Shown here: positions 52,764 to 63,759 of the stretch, in pieces
Layout: each line of letters opens with the position of its first letter
Position numbering within the stretch: position 1 is the first letter of the stretch
Assembly (NCBI GenBank): GCA_030847615.1
Contig: JAUMIR010000002.1
Location: 114,274,309 to 114,338,308, forward strand
DNA: 64,000 nt
Source: Gambelia wislizenii
Lineage: Eukaryota; Chordata; Lepidosauria; Squamata; Crotaphytidae
Direction: 5' to 3'
Notes under the pieces: model-generated
The model's database searches: none
Told to the model about the DNA's origin: nothing
The model's input: only the letters and a program-made list of their open reading frames with translations
Made by a program: the position numbers and the translations under genes

Positions 52764-53211
52764 ATGAATGCTGGCCGTGAAAGCCTTCGACTTCACAAGT
52801 CATATTTTCTCAGCTAAGAGGAAGGCAATGACACCTCCCTCTTAACAAATCTTGCCAAATAAACTGTATGAAGACATTGCTATAAGTTAAGAGTTGACTT
52901 GATGGCACATAACAATAAGCAAGTATGAAAGGGGTCCAGGAAGGAGAGAAGCAGTATTTTGTAGTTTGATTTACCAGACAGCAACAACTCAACAATGAAG
53001 GGTCAGTCTCTGAGGTTATAATTGCCTTCAAGTCCTGAGGTGGCATAACTAGCGGCAGGTTTTAATTAATAAGTCTGTATCTGTGCAGAGTATCATTACT
53101 AGAATTTAGTTTTTCATTTTGTTATTTAGATATTCTTCATCTATTTGAATCCTTCCTTTTCCCTTTCTCCTCCCTCTTAAATAATTCCCAATTCTTGTTT
53201 CTCCTATCTCA
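52764..53211. other. Unassigned spacer
   Basis: No element recognised apart from the short tail of the foldback repeat. Confidence 0.4.
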
Positions 53212-53750
53212 GGGGTTATCTACACAGCTAATTTACCCCCCCCTTGCCCCCATTCCAGAGCCTTGCAGTTCAAACAATGCAGGGCATTTACCCCAATCTA
53301 CCTACCTCCCAAGGCAGTCAAAAAAACAACAACCCTGGGGCAGATATGGGGCTGGAATGATGGCAAATTGGGATAGGGCCCGATAAAGTGTTTTGAAAAA
53401 GATAACCAGTTTACCAGTAAAAACTGGATCAGGCCCTGCATGTCTGTGGGAGCCCATCCAGCATGCTGCTCCTTGCTGCTACCACCAGCTTCCTGGTGCT
53501 CCTAGAAGCCAGGCAGGGGTCCCTCAGCATGTTACCAGGGGGCCTGCAGTCACATGTTGCAGAACCCCTGCCTGGCTTCTGTGTTAGTGGGGGAAATGGC
53601 AGCAGCGGCTTCAGTGATGGGACAATGTTCTGTGTGGACTTCGGCCTGTTTTCTCCAGGTAATGGAGGAGAGAGGGGGAAATGGGCCAGCTCCACAGCCA
53701 GAATATGCCAGCGGGTAGCTGGCACATCCTGGCTAATGTAGACGAGTCCT
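53212..53750. mobile_element. MITE with GGGCTTGTCTACAC-like ends, copy 2
   Basis: GGGGTTATCTACACAGCTAA at the left and TTAGCTGG-type right end (GGCTAATGTAGACGAGTCCT) are inverted. The flanks both contain CTCAG at the edge. More diverged than the copies at 46898 and 54832. Confidence 0.55.
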
Positions 53751-54267
53751 CAGTTAAGTTTCTGATTATATTTTCCGCTACTCCCCTACCAAGGAAGAGG
53801 GGTCCTGGTAGGCTGAAAGCACGATGTTATTTGGGGAGACAGTATTTGCCTCCATAACCCCCTCCCACTACTTTATGAACAAAGTGGTCCCCACCACCAC
53901 ACTTAGTTGCTAGGCCATATACAAGTGGTTCCCCCCTTCCGATATACATAGGTGATATCCCCGCAACACAACCTTTAAAGTGTGAAGGGCTTCTGTTTGG
54001 GATTCTTGTCACTCCCATTGCCCTCCCTTCCCAATATTCTTATTTCTTTCCTTTCTTTGTTTTTACTTCCAATGGCTAATCACTGTTCTGTGCCTGCTAA
54101 TTGAGCATGTTCAGATCTCTTTGGCTTGTTCTGAGGATTCCCCCTCCATGAGAGGTATTAAAAAACATTTGACGGACTGGTGTACACACTTGTGCCCTGT
54201 CAGAGCTGAATTAAATTATCCAGTGGTGGTCGATAGCCCCAATGCCACAACGGTGGTAAACCTGCTC

Positions 54268-54355
54268 TGGGTTTTAGTCCAAACTCTAAAGGTGCTGAAC
54301 GTATTTGAGGGGTATAGTTCAACACCTCAGATAATCCCTTTAAAGTTTGGACTAG
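54268..54355. mobile_element. Short palindromic MITE fragment
   Basis: CTCTGGGTTTTAGTCCAAAC pairs with GTTTGGACTAGAACCCAGA, and TCTAAAGGTGCTGAA with the TTCAACACCT...CTTTAAA side. A related arm occurs at 17735-17755 (AAAGTTTGGACTAAAACCC). Confidence 0.55.
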
Positions 54356-54831
54356 AACCCAGACCAGACTAAAACCTGAAGCAGATTCACCTGGCTACAG
54401 ATATGGAAGCCAACATTGAAGTTGTCTTTGGGAGAGCAGGAGAAGGTCCAGTAAAGATTAAAAAGCCAATTGTGTGGTTAAACCCTCCTACCACCCCACA
54501 GTAACTGCCAGAATCCTGCTGATCAACTGATGTTCAAAGTTTGTTAAGGAGGAAGACCCTGGATTGGAAAATGGTGCCCTTCTTAATCTTTTCCATAGTG
54601 AACATTTAGGAGAGTAAAGAGCCCTGGGTGTTTGAGCTGATGTTTCAGACTCCTCACCTGAAATCACTGACCTGAACTGCCCTTTTCAGTTTCAGAGTCT
54701 GTAATCCCTCTTCATCTATGAGGAGTTCTCTTTCAAACTCAGCTTCTGGCAGTTTCAGGAACTGTATGATCATGGAAGATACCTTGAGGTCATTATCACA
54801 GACCTCACTAATGGAAGGGTCTAGAAACAAA

Positions 54832-55594
54832 GGGCTTGTCTACATAAGTGAAAAATCCCAAATACCCCCCACCCCAAATCTGGCCCAATAATGCCACACG
54901 ATGTGTGGCCTTTCCCTCAAATCTGGTGTGATAATGTCATGCAATGTACGGCCCTATCCGCACCAGACTAGGGGAATATCCTTAACCCAGAATTTGCTTG
55001 AAACTGGAGAAAACTGAAGTGTGAACAATCCACCTGCACAGGATTTAGGGGTGGCGGAGTGAGGAAGAGAGGAAGGGCAAACACAGCCTGAGGCACTGCC
55101 ATTTCCCTTCCTCCCCAGCACCACTTCTTCATTCCAAAGGCAGAGCCCAAGCGCTAGTCACTCTCTATGAGGCTAGCCGCTCTTTCTGACTTCAGAGAGA
55201 GTGACTAATGCTGGGGCTTTGCATTTACTGGGCTCAGAATTGGCAACTGTGTGCCAGAACAAAGCCCCAGTGCTAGTCACTCTTGTTTGCCCCACCATCA
55301 TCAGGCTGGTCACCTGTTCTGTCTTCAGAGAGAGCAACTAGTGCTGGGGTTTTGCTTTCGCAGAGCTCAGAGTCAAGCTCTAAGGGTGAGTAACAGCTTT
55401 GAATGGAAGCCAATTGTTTTAAAGACAAATTTTTCCACTTCACTGGGGGTAAAAATCCGAATGCAGATTTGGCCTTTGGTAGGTACAGCGCTTTGGCAGG
55501 TGTGGCCAGAGTAGTCCGAATTTCATGTGCCACAGCTCTAGGCCAAAGTAGTCCAAATTTCATCCTGATTTTTACCTTCTGTGTAGTCAAGCCC
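54832..55594. mobile_element. MITE with GGGCTTGTCTACAC ends, copy 3
   Basis: GGGCTTGTCTACATAAGTGA at the left and CTTCTGTGTAGTCAAGCCC at the right. Inside are tandem CCACACGATGTGTGGCC / TCATGCAATGTACGGCC segments and two CCCCAGTGCTAGTCACTCT-type blocks. Non-coding. Confidence 0.7.
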
Positions 55595-55811
55595 CAAGTT
55601 AAACCACAATCTGAACAGTTTATGTTTACCTTAACTTGGTCATGGTCTTTGAATGCTGTTTTTTTTTAAATTAGAAATGCACAAATAATGTAGGTGTGTT
55701 TGGGTTTCCTGAACAACTATTTGGATATTTCAGGCTACTGGAGGTCAACAAATGAAATGTTATCTTCTCCAGAATGGCATTAAGAAAAAAAATCCACACA
55801 AAATGTCTCAT

Positions 55812-55960
55812 ACAGGAGCATAGGAGGCCATCTTATACTGAATCAGGCCATTGGTCCATCTAATCCAGTATAGCCAGTTCTGAACACCAGCTATAATTCT
55901 CCAGATAGGACTCTTCCTAGCCCTGGTATTTTCTAGTGATCTTCCATCCTGTTACCAGTC
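55812..55960. mobile_element. Squamate-type interspersed repeat, unclassified
   Basis: GGAGCATAGGAGGCCATCTT, TACTGAATCAGGCCATTGG, CCATCTAATCCAGTATAGCC, then CCAGATAGGACTCTTCC. Related fragments lie at 34085 and on both sides of the hAT pair (before 35074, after 35702). Superfamily unknown. Confidence 0.55.
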
Positions 55961-56177
55961 CTGACACCCCCTGCCCCATATCTAATAAATTGGCAAAATT
56001 TAATAATTAGGTCAAATGTGGCCTTCCACACAGTGTGGTCATCAAAGCTGGAAAATTTCAGGAAAATGTCAAAGACTAGTATTCAGACTCAGTCAGGTAT
56101 GCACTTAAGGAGGGGCTGCCCAAATTCCAAAGAAATGTTAATTTGCTAGGCAACTAAAGGTCTGAACAGCTGGCTAA

Positions 56178-56369
56178 TCATAGAATTGCAGAGTTGGAAG
56201 AGACCATGAGGGCCATCCAGTCCAACCCCCTGCCACGCAGGAAATCACGATCAAAGCATCCTCGACAGCCTCTGTCTGAAGACCTCCAAGGAAGGAGACC
56301 CCACCACACTCCAAGGGAGCGTGTTCCACTGCCGAACAGCTCTTACTGTCAAAAAGTTCCTCCTAATCC
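56178..56369 (-). mobile_element. CR1 LINE 3' end, short
   Basis: CATAGAATTGCAGAGTTGG terminus, GGGCCATCCAGTCCAACCCC, then the reverse complement of the SGML coding end (CTCCAAGGAAGGAGACCCC). Coding stops at CTCCTAATCC. Very similar to the copy at 44583, so fairly young. 5' truncated. Confidence 0.9.
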
Positions 56370-57187
56370 TATCAGCCAAGGCTGAGATACTGAAACCTGT
56401 AAACGATCCCCATACCTTGACCCTTCTCCAAACAAAAGGAAGTCCCCTCCATTCAATCACAATGTATCCATACATTAAGATGCCATTAACATGTCCGGAG
56501 TGTCTTTGTCTCACCTTGAGCAACTCCAAGAAACATTGTCTTCCACTCTAAATCCCATCTCCGGAAGGCAAATACTGACTATAGAAACCCGTCAAAAATT
56601 CCACTCAAGTGTGCACAGTCCCCCTGCTTCTAGATGCCGCATCAGACTGTGCAGCCGTTCCTGATCAGGATCCCTATTATGCTGGTTTCTTCCGCAACCT
56701 CATCTCTACAAGATAGGTGTTGTATTGCCCACAGACAACTCTCTTCTCTATCCCTCTGCCCCAATATTTCCTACTTTATTTACTAGTCTTGCATGAATGC
56801 TTGATGGCTGAATGTGTGCATGAATGTTGCTATTATTATTAGTTCCAATAAAAACCAATTTATTGTACTAGCTAGCTTAATGTCTCCTCCTTAGTAAACA
56901 TAGGTCAAAACATTCTGCTCTGTTTCCCCCCCTCCCTTCACGGAGCCAAGCTGAGTACATTAAGTCCCCAAATTAATATCGATATTTTGAGGGGCCTCAA
57001 GATTCCCTAATGTTTAGGGTAACAATCCAAACAAACCAGACAAACTGGGTGGTATAGTTGCATTTTAGGAAATTACAGCCATTTTAATGGAAGTCGCTAC
57101 CTTCTTAGACTCTTGAGTCTGGCAGTGGGCACATTTTGTCTCAAAGGTGGCTGAATATATGAATTGTCCATGCCCATGCTATGAAAG
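56370..57187. other. Unassigned, with a possible LTR-like segment
   Basis: Near 56790-56865, GTGCATGAATGTTGC...CCAATAAAAACCAATTTATTG resembles the AATAAA region of the candidate LTR at 26380-27150. No ends could be defined. Confidence 0.35.
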
Positions 57188-57189
57188 TA

Positions 57190-57450
57190 CAGTTGTCCCT
57201 TCATATTTGGTGGGGTTTGGTTCCAGGACCCCCGCCCCCATGGATATCAAAATCCATGAATACTCAAGTCCCATTATATGCAATGGCATAGCAAAATGGT
57301 GTCCCTTATATAAGATGACGAAATCAAGGTTTGCTTTTTGGATTATTACTTTTAAAAGAATATTTTGGATTATTACTTTTTTTTCAAGAATATTTTAAGT
57401 GAATACTTAAATCTGTGGATACCAAATCCATGGATACGGAGGGACAGCTT
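57190..57450. mobile_element. Tigger/pogo-like MITE
   Basis: CAGTTGTCCCTTCATATTTGG at the left, GGATACGGAGGGACAGCTT at the right, TA at 57188-57189 and 57451-57452. An internal TTTTGGATTATTACTTTT segment is duplicated (57337 and 57362). Its left end is the closest in the window to that of the minisatellite-bearing element at 7459. Confidence 0.88.
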
Positions 57451-57639
57451 TATTCCTTCTAGGTGAGGTTGAGGGGAAGAAAGGAATGTATCATGACACA
57501 GACATGGAGCAGGTGGCTCAAGAAGATCTCTTACCTCCTCCCCACCCCAATCTATGCATCCCTAAAGATTAGATCACCTTCCATTCAGCTCTCCTTGGAG
57601 TGTGGATGCTGACAGGATCATTGCAGTCACTAGCTGGGG

Positions 57640-57810
57640 TCCTTCTCCTCAACCCCCCTCCCCGCTTTCTTCTCCTTTTGCATAATGGATCAGCTGTGAG
57701 TAATGGGAAATGGCAGGGCAGCTGAGCTGGCTGGCAGGCTCTTAATGAAGAATATGGAAATCTCATCAGTCCAATCAGGCCAGCAAATGAAACTGCTTCC
57801 CCCTCACCCC
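57640..57810. promoter_or_regulatory. Candidate conserved non-coding element
   Basis: CTTTTGCATAATGGATCAGC (octamer-like), GTAATGGGAAATGGC, GCTCTTAATGAAGAATATGG and CCAATCAGGCCAGCAAATG. Unique-looking, no repeat signature, no frame. Inference only. Confidence 0.3.
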
Positions 57811-58224
57811 ACCACTACCACCACCGATGTGAGCAGAAGGCTAAAGACATGTGCATCTCTGCTCGGTTTCTCTCCCCAGGGTGATTTCTGCCTTTCGTCT
57901 TGACAATTGAGCTGTGAACTTCATTTCTGGAGCAAGCACAGCCTCTGACCCCCACTTCTTGGACTTCCTCAGAGTCATGATTCTTTGGCAATTAGGACAG
58001 GATGGCCATGTCTTCTGCTCTCCATTTAGGGGAGGGGCAGTTGAGGATTCCTTTCCACATTCTCTGCCCACTTTTTGACAGCATACCTTGCTGCACATAC
58101 CAGGAAGAAAGCCAAGATGCCCTTCCAATGTCACAGGTACATGTTATGGGGAGGGGGGTGTTTTTTGGCTTTTCTAACATAGGTTGCTCTGGGGAAAGGA
58201 ACAGAAATAGAGGCCTTCTGATAT
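57811..58224. other. Unassigned spacer
   Basis: No feature recognised; short overlapping frames only. Confidence 0.4.
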
Positions 58225-58592
58225 CCACCAATTGTCCCCATTTGGCAGGGGCAGTCCAAATTAATCCCCGGTAATCTCGTTATTTTTTTTTAATAGTTTT
58301 AAAATGTCCCCGTTTCCCTCTTCTCCTCCCACTTTTACCCTTTGCACTCAACTTGCTTCAAAAGGTGCAAATTGAGTTCAAAATGCAAGGGTAGTTTACA
58401 CTCAGTTAACTCAGTGAGGGGAGAGGAGGGGTGAAATCTTCCTCATCCCTGTAGGATAAGGCAAAGGTAAACTGCTGCAGCCACTCCTAGCTCATGTGAC
58501 CCTCCTCATTAAGACATTTTACTATCTTGACCAAACACTGATGTTGCTTGGCCACATGTGTCCTGGTTGTCATCTGTAGAATGTTGGAGGGC
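58225..58592. mobile_element. Unclassified repeat family Y, copy B
   Basis: See copy A at 47862: shared blocks in the same order and orientation, including TTCAAAATGCAAGGGTAG, CTCAGTTAACTCAGTG and TTGGCCACATGTGTCC. Confidence 0.65.
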
Positions 58593-58854
58593 ATGCATCT
58601 GTCACTCAGACTGTTTTCAAAGTGACAAGAAGTTACAGAGGTTCACCTCAATGGCATAGTTTGTAAACTGGAGGTGGAAGTACAGCAGTAGTGACAAGAG
58701 GTGGCACTCACCACAAAAATGAGTTGTGAGGAAGCTTACACTCAGATAAGTATCAACATTTGTGATTGTCTATCATCATGGGGGATCATAACCAGAAGTG
58801 GGAAAAAGGATTAAACAGGTGGGATTCCTGCCCTTGAAGCTAGGTGATCGGATG

Positions 58855-59470
58855 TGCTAAATATGGTGTTATCATGATGACAGGAGATCTCTAAAGGGCT
58901 TCCTTTTCAGATGACGTCGTTTCCATCTCATCATGCACCTGTGCTGCTGCTGTTTGCTGGCGCTGCTATTTATTGATGGGCTAAGCTATCAATAGATCCC
59001 CATTCTGTTTCTGTAGCAGAATGTCCTGTGTCTGAAAAGGTGCCCCGTTATGCTGGCATGTTGCCAGTGTCAATGGGAGGTCCGTGCCAGAACACTTCCG
59101 GGTGAGATCAGGACATCAAGGTAAGTGACGCACTTTTTTGTACCCTCCCTGGATTACTTGTTATGTTTTAAGTATGTTTAGGTGCTTGGTGTAGCTTTTT
59201 GTCTTTTATTTTACTTTTTATGTTTGAATTTCCTGTACGCTTGTCTTCTCGCAAAAATGGCTGGGATTTGAAACCAGGAAGTGAAAGGAGTTCTGGTCCA
59301 GCTCCATTCACTCCTGGGCTGCCCTGCCGAGGGAACAACGTGTGATTAAGGTAGGTCTGAAAACTTTTTCTTTTTTCTGTTACAGGGACAGGAGAGGGGC
59401 GGGAGAGGAGATTGCGAGATGGGAACACTTTTTTTGTTCCCATCTGATAATCTCCTTTGTGTGGTGTGTA
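58855..59470 (+). mobile_element. Unclassified repeat family X, copy B
   Basis: Matches copy A (46037) through GACAGGAGATC, CAGATGACGTCGTTTCC, CACTTTTTTGTACCCTCCC and GATAATCTCC. Both AAGGTAAGT and AAGGTAGGT sites are preserved. It is cut at its right by the hAT element at 59479. Confidence 0.6.
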
Positions 59471-60087
59471 TATCAACACAGGGCCGGTTTAACCTGTCTG
59501 CCAGATCCGCATTGGCGGGGGGCCTCGGGGGTGAAGGGGGCCCCCTGGTGAGTGTTGCCCTTATCTGATGAAGGAGACAGCCAGGAGACAGCAGCCGGCT
59601 CCTCCGCTCCTTTGGAGCCCCTTCCCCCTCCCTCCTCAGGCAGGGCATGGCAATAGCACTGAGCTAGTGCAGGAGATAAAGGGTTTGCTCTTGGGAAGTT
59701 GTAATTTGGAGACAGTCCCTGGCTGCATTGCTGTGAAGGAGGAAAGGCAGAGCAGCTGGTCGTGTGAGTGAGGGACTGTCTTCAGGGGGCCGCGGGGATC
59801 TTGGGGGGGGGCTGCCATGCACAGTGGGGTGGTTATTTTACTTTTTAACTTGTTGCTGGAGTCAAGACAGATGGCTATCCAGCCTCTGTTTAAAAACCTC
59901 TAAAGAAGGAGACTCCACCACATTCCCGCCCTCCTCCAAAAAAATGTCTCCAAAACTAAAGAGAAAGTGAAAGAAACAGCAGCCCTCTGTGGCAGAAGCT
60001 GGAGGGAGTTTGCTGCTACCGCGGAGATGGTGAGTGTGTGTTTATGAGAGAGACAGGGAATTTGAGGGTTGTCTCGGAAAGGGCTCC

Positions 60088-60155
60088 TTTCTTTCTTTCT
60101 TTCTTTCTTTCTTTCCCTTCCCTTCCCTTCCCTTCCCTTCCCTTCCCTTCCCTTG
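60088..60155 (+). repeat. (TTTC)n then (CCCTT)n microsatellites
   Basis: TTTC tetramers (60088-60115) change abruptly into CCCTT pentamers (60116-60154), a compound pyrimidine tract. Confidence 0.95.
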
Positions 60156-60189
60156 CCAACTGAGTTCAGCCTGCATTTGTGTGTGTTTG

Positions 60190-60405
60190 CCTATGTGCCT
60201 TCAAGTCATTTCTGGCTAAGGCACACCTACCATGGGGTTTTCTAGGCAAGGTTTGTTCAAAGGGTGTGTGCCTTTGCCTTCCTTTGAGGCTGAGAGAGTG
60301 TGACTTGCCCAAGGTCAGCCAGTGGGGTATTCATGGCTGAGTAAGGATTCAAACCCTGGTCTCCATAGTCATAGTGCAATGCTGAAACTTTTACAACACT
60401 CTTAA
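60190..60405 (-). mobile_element. Sauria-type SINE, 5'-degraded
   Basis: GTGCCTTCAAGTCATTTCTGGC, CTAGGCAAGGTTTGTTCAAAG, GAGAGTGTGACTTGCCCAAGG, ATGGCTGAGTAAGGATTCAAAC in reverse-complement order of the copy at 51551. The tRNA-like head is degraded. Confidence 0.8.
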
Positions 60406-60539
60406 CTCTTTTAACAGAAGAATACTGTATAAAGAATATAAATTAAAATTTGGAGTAATATTACTGGGAACAATGGTTTTATTGTTGTCACTAAAACACC
60501 AATATCCAGTAGTGTTATGTGAGAGGCATTGGCCTAGAG

Positions 60540-60878
60540 CAGTGGATCTTAACCTTTTCTTTACCAGGGACCCCCTTTAAATATCTTTTGTTGCCCCAAG
60601 ACTTAACTCAAGATTTAAAACCCTAATAATAATAGCTAACAACAACAACAATACAATTACACCATCCATTAAACTTTCCCTCAGAGACACTCTTGCTTCT
60701 TCCTGCAAGTTTGTGGCTGGAGTGGATTGAATGGCAATGTGCAGGCCAAGCCAGCCAGACTTTGCCTTGGTTCCTGTCACATGGCTACTCCACTACAGGG
60801 AGGAGGTGGGCCAAGCAGTCTTCAAGCCTTTGTGGACCCCCTGTGAGGACATTGCGGACCCCAAGTTAAGAACCACTG
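60540..60878. mobile_element. hAT MITE (CAGTGGTTCTTAACC family), copy 4
   Basis: CAGTGGATCTTAACC and GTTAAGAACCACTG ends; flanks GCCTAGAG (60532-60539) and GGCTAGAG (60879-60886), seven of eight. Same interior as copies 1 and 2. Nested within the 59479-62077 element. Confidence 0.9.
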
Positions 60879-60989
60879 GGCTAGAGAATGCTGGAAAAGG
60901 AACAATGCAACCAGATCTTGAGAAGGGTGCTGGCAGGGGGATTCTGGGAGGTGTAATCCAAGAGTAACTTTCCCAGGCTCTGAATGCAG

Positions 60990-61625
60990 CCTAGAATCAT
61001 AGGGCTGGAAGGGACCCCAACAGCCATCCCATCCGATTGGCTTCTGCCCTGCAGGAACACACAATCCAAGCATTCCTGACAAATGCCCATCCAACCTCTC
61101 CTTAAAAACCTCCAAAGAAGGTGAGTGCACCACACTCCCAGGCAGCAGAGTATTCCACTGCCTTACAGCTCTTACTGTCAGGAACTTCTTCCTAATGTTT
61201 AGGTAGAATCTCTTTTCCTATAGTTTGAGTCCATTGCTCCGTGTCCTAGTCTCTGTAGCAGCAGAAAACAAGCTTGCTCCTTCCTCAGTATGACACCCCT
61301 TTCAAATATTTAAACATGGCTATCATGTCCCCTCCTAACTTTCTCTTCTCTGGGCTAAACATGCCCAGCTCCCTAAGCCGTTCCTCATAGGGCATAATGG
61401 CTTCCAGACCTCCCAACATCCTTCTCGGTATCTTTCTTGAATTGTTGTGCCCAGAACTGGAAACAATATTCCAGGTGAGGTCTGACCAAAGCAGAATGGA
61501 GTGATACTATTACTTCCCTTGATCTAGACACTATTAATGCAGCCTAGAATTGCATTGGCATTTTTTGCTGCTGCATCACACTGCTAACTCATGTTTAGCT
61601 TGTAGTCCACTCTTTCTTTTCTTTG
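60990..61625 (-). mobile_element. CR1 LINE 3' end
   Basis: AGAATCATAGGGCTGGAAGG terminus, then the reverse complement of the C-terminal coding region through GCAGAAAACAAGCTTGCTCC, AGGTGAGGTCTGACCAAAGC, and AACTCATGTTTAGCTTGTAG. Frameshifts and small deletions present. Confidence 0.9.
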
Positions 61626-61729
61626 AGGAAATCTGCATCATTACATTAATTGCTAATAAACTAAAAATATTATGTTAGTGCCTATAATATAGTTTTTAAA
61701 CTAAATTATTGGTGTCAAATTATGTAATA

Positions 61730-61962
61730 CAGTAGGCCCCTCTTATCCACTGGGGATTGGTTTGGGGGGGTGGATTCTGAAAACCATGAATCATAGTGAA
61801 CACCATTGAAAAAAATGGTACTTCTGGTTTAAAATACCATAGAGTTGCCTTGGAGGGCCTAGAAAACCACTAGGGAGGACACATTTACTAGGAAGACTCT
61901 AAGGTAGGTGTGCTGTTCTGTGTCCCATGGATAATGAATCCATGGATACGGGGGCCCTACTG
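61730..61962. mobile_element. Tigger/pogo-like MITE
   Basis: CAGTAGGCCCCTCTTATCC and GGATACGGGGGCCCTACTG ends; TA at 61728-61729 and a mutated TG at 61963-61964. Same subfamily as 51120-51360. Confidence 0.9.
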
Positions 61963-62085
61963 TGATCTGAACATCCTGTACGGTGAATAGGTTAGGTTAC
62001 ATTGACCTGAGATAAACATATGGGGCCCCCAAAATAAAGCACTGCAGGGGGCCCCAAAATTCCTTAAACCGGCCCTGTATCAACA

Positions 62086-63141
62086 TACACTAACTAAGCA
62101 GAACTAAGCAGGAAGGTTAAGACTGTAGGTAGGAAGAGAAACTTACGGCGTGGAGGGAAGACACAGTTTAAGGCAGGAGTGGCAACCACATGGAGGGCGG
62201 GGGCTATTTTTCCACTCTGGGCCCATCTGTGGGCCCATCTACATTTTGACACACCCAAAGTGATGCAGCATCACTTCTGGCTGCTATTTTGGCTGATTTT
62301 CAGCTGACATTTTAGATTGATTTTGTGTTTGGGAAACTCTGGGTGGCTTTGGAGGGTTAGGGTAAACAAACTGACATTTTATACTGGTTGGAGGCAAAAC
62401 AACAAATAGCCTGAAAATTGGGGAAAAAAAAAAGTTTTTTTCCCAGTCTGCCAGCTTTTTTTGTGTGGGGGGGAGCCTCTTAGGAGCTTCATTGGCCACA
62501 TTTGAAGGTCCCAAGGGCCACATGTGGGCCATGGCTGCACTTTGCCCACAGCTGGTTTAAGGGAACAGCTACTAGGAAGTGACTCAGCACACCAATAGAG
62601 AGTGGGGTTGCCAGAGTGAAAACTGGGCAGGGTTCCTGTCTCTTTAATGACTGTGTAGAACAGGGAATTATTTCAGCAGGTGCTGCTCATCATGCAACCT
62701 GGTAACAAGCAACACCTGTTGAAATTCCTCTTCTACACAACTATTAAAGGTACAATAGCCCTCATCAGTGTTCAGTCTGGCAACCCTAGTAGAGCTGGAG
62801 GGACACGGGCTGTTAGGAATTCATTGCAAACTTGTTTAAACAAAGTTTCTTGGTTTTTTAAAAAAATATAACTCCTGCTTCATTCTCAGTGGTAACTAAA
62901 ACCACACGCAACAGCATGGATGTGACGTTGTGAACACCTCCCCTCCATCCCCACCCCTCATGGCTTGTGTGGATGTTGAGATCCAGGAGATCCCTTCTGA
63001 CTCAAGGATAGTCAGATCAGAATTGAGGAGCAGAGGCAGATTGAGTAACTGTTTGGTCATTTTCCTCTTGCTTGTGTCTCTGTTTTTAATTATTCCATTT
63101 TAGTGAGATAAGCTGTAGGGAAAATATGTATGCTGAAGTAG
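62086..63141. other. Unassigned 1-kb stretch
   Basis: No element or gene recognised. Confidence 0.4.
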
Positions 63142-63143
63142 TA

Positions 63144-63373
63144 CAGTGGGCCCTCAGTATCCTTTGGGGCTTGGTTCCAGGACCTGCTGTGGGTACCAAA
63201 ATCCATGGATGCTCAAGTCCCATTATACACAATGGCATAGTAAAATGGCATCCTTTTTATAAAATGGCAAACAACAAGGTTTCCTTTTTTGTAATCCCCC
63301 CCCCCGCAATATTTTTGAGCTGTGGATGGTTGAAACTATGAATGCAGAACCCGTGGATATGGAGAGCAGATTG
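63144..63373. mobile_element. Tigger/pogo-like MITE with TA TSD
   Basis: CAGTGGGCCCTCAGTATCC and GTGGATATGGAGAGCAGATTG ends; TA at 63142-63143 and 63374-63375. Inner AAAATCCATGGATGCTCAAG and AATGGCATAGTAAAATGG as in the 6705 and 57190 copies. Confidence 0.9.
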
Positions 63374-63759
63374 TATTGGCATGGGTAAGGGTTTGGTCAG
63401 AAAGCCTTAGAAGGCAGGGCCTGACTTGTCTAGTAATAGATCCCTCAGGTCCCAAAGCAGCCATCCCCTCCCTGACTGCCAGAAAACCTTGTTGGGACCT
63501 ACAGTTTGTTGGCCTTTGTGTGTGTGTGTCCTGTCTCTTTAAGAGGCAAGCCGAGAAGCCTGAGTGCTAGCAGACCTTGTGGGAAGAACAAAATAGAATG
63601 GCTTCTATTCAGAACAGAAGCTAAGAGGAACAGCTGGGACCTGCATTATCTCCTCAAGAAACCAGGACAATCCTGGGACTATTGACATACACTGGACCAG
63701 TGCCTGTAATAGGCTGGATGAGAGACAACAAACTGAAGTTGAAACACAGTAAGATGTTT

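Larger units (their letters stand above)
59479..62077 (-). mobile_element. hAT element, 2.6 kb with nested insertions, perfect 8-bp TSD
   Basis: Left end CAGGGCCGGTTTAACC, right end CCTTAAACCGGCCCTG, flanked by identical TATCAACA (59471-59478, 62078-62085). The ends correspond to those of 1749-2506 in reverse orientation. Inside are a CR1 scrap (59862-59925), microsatellites, a SINE fragment (60190-60405), hAT MITE copy 4 (60540-60878), a CR1 end (60990-61625) and a Tigger-like MITE (61730-61962). No transposase recognised. Confidence 0.93.
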
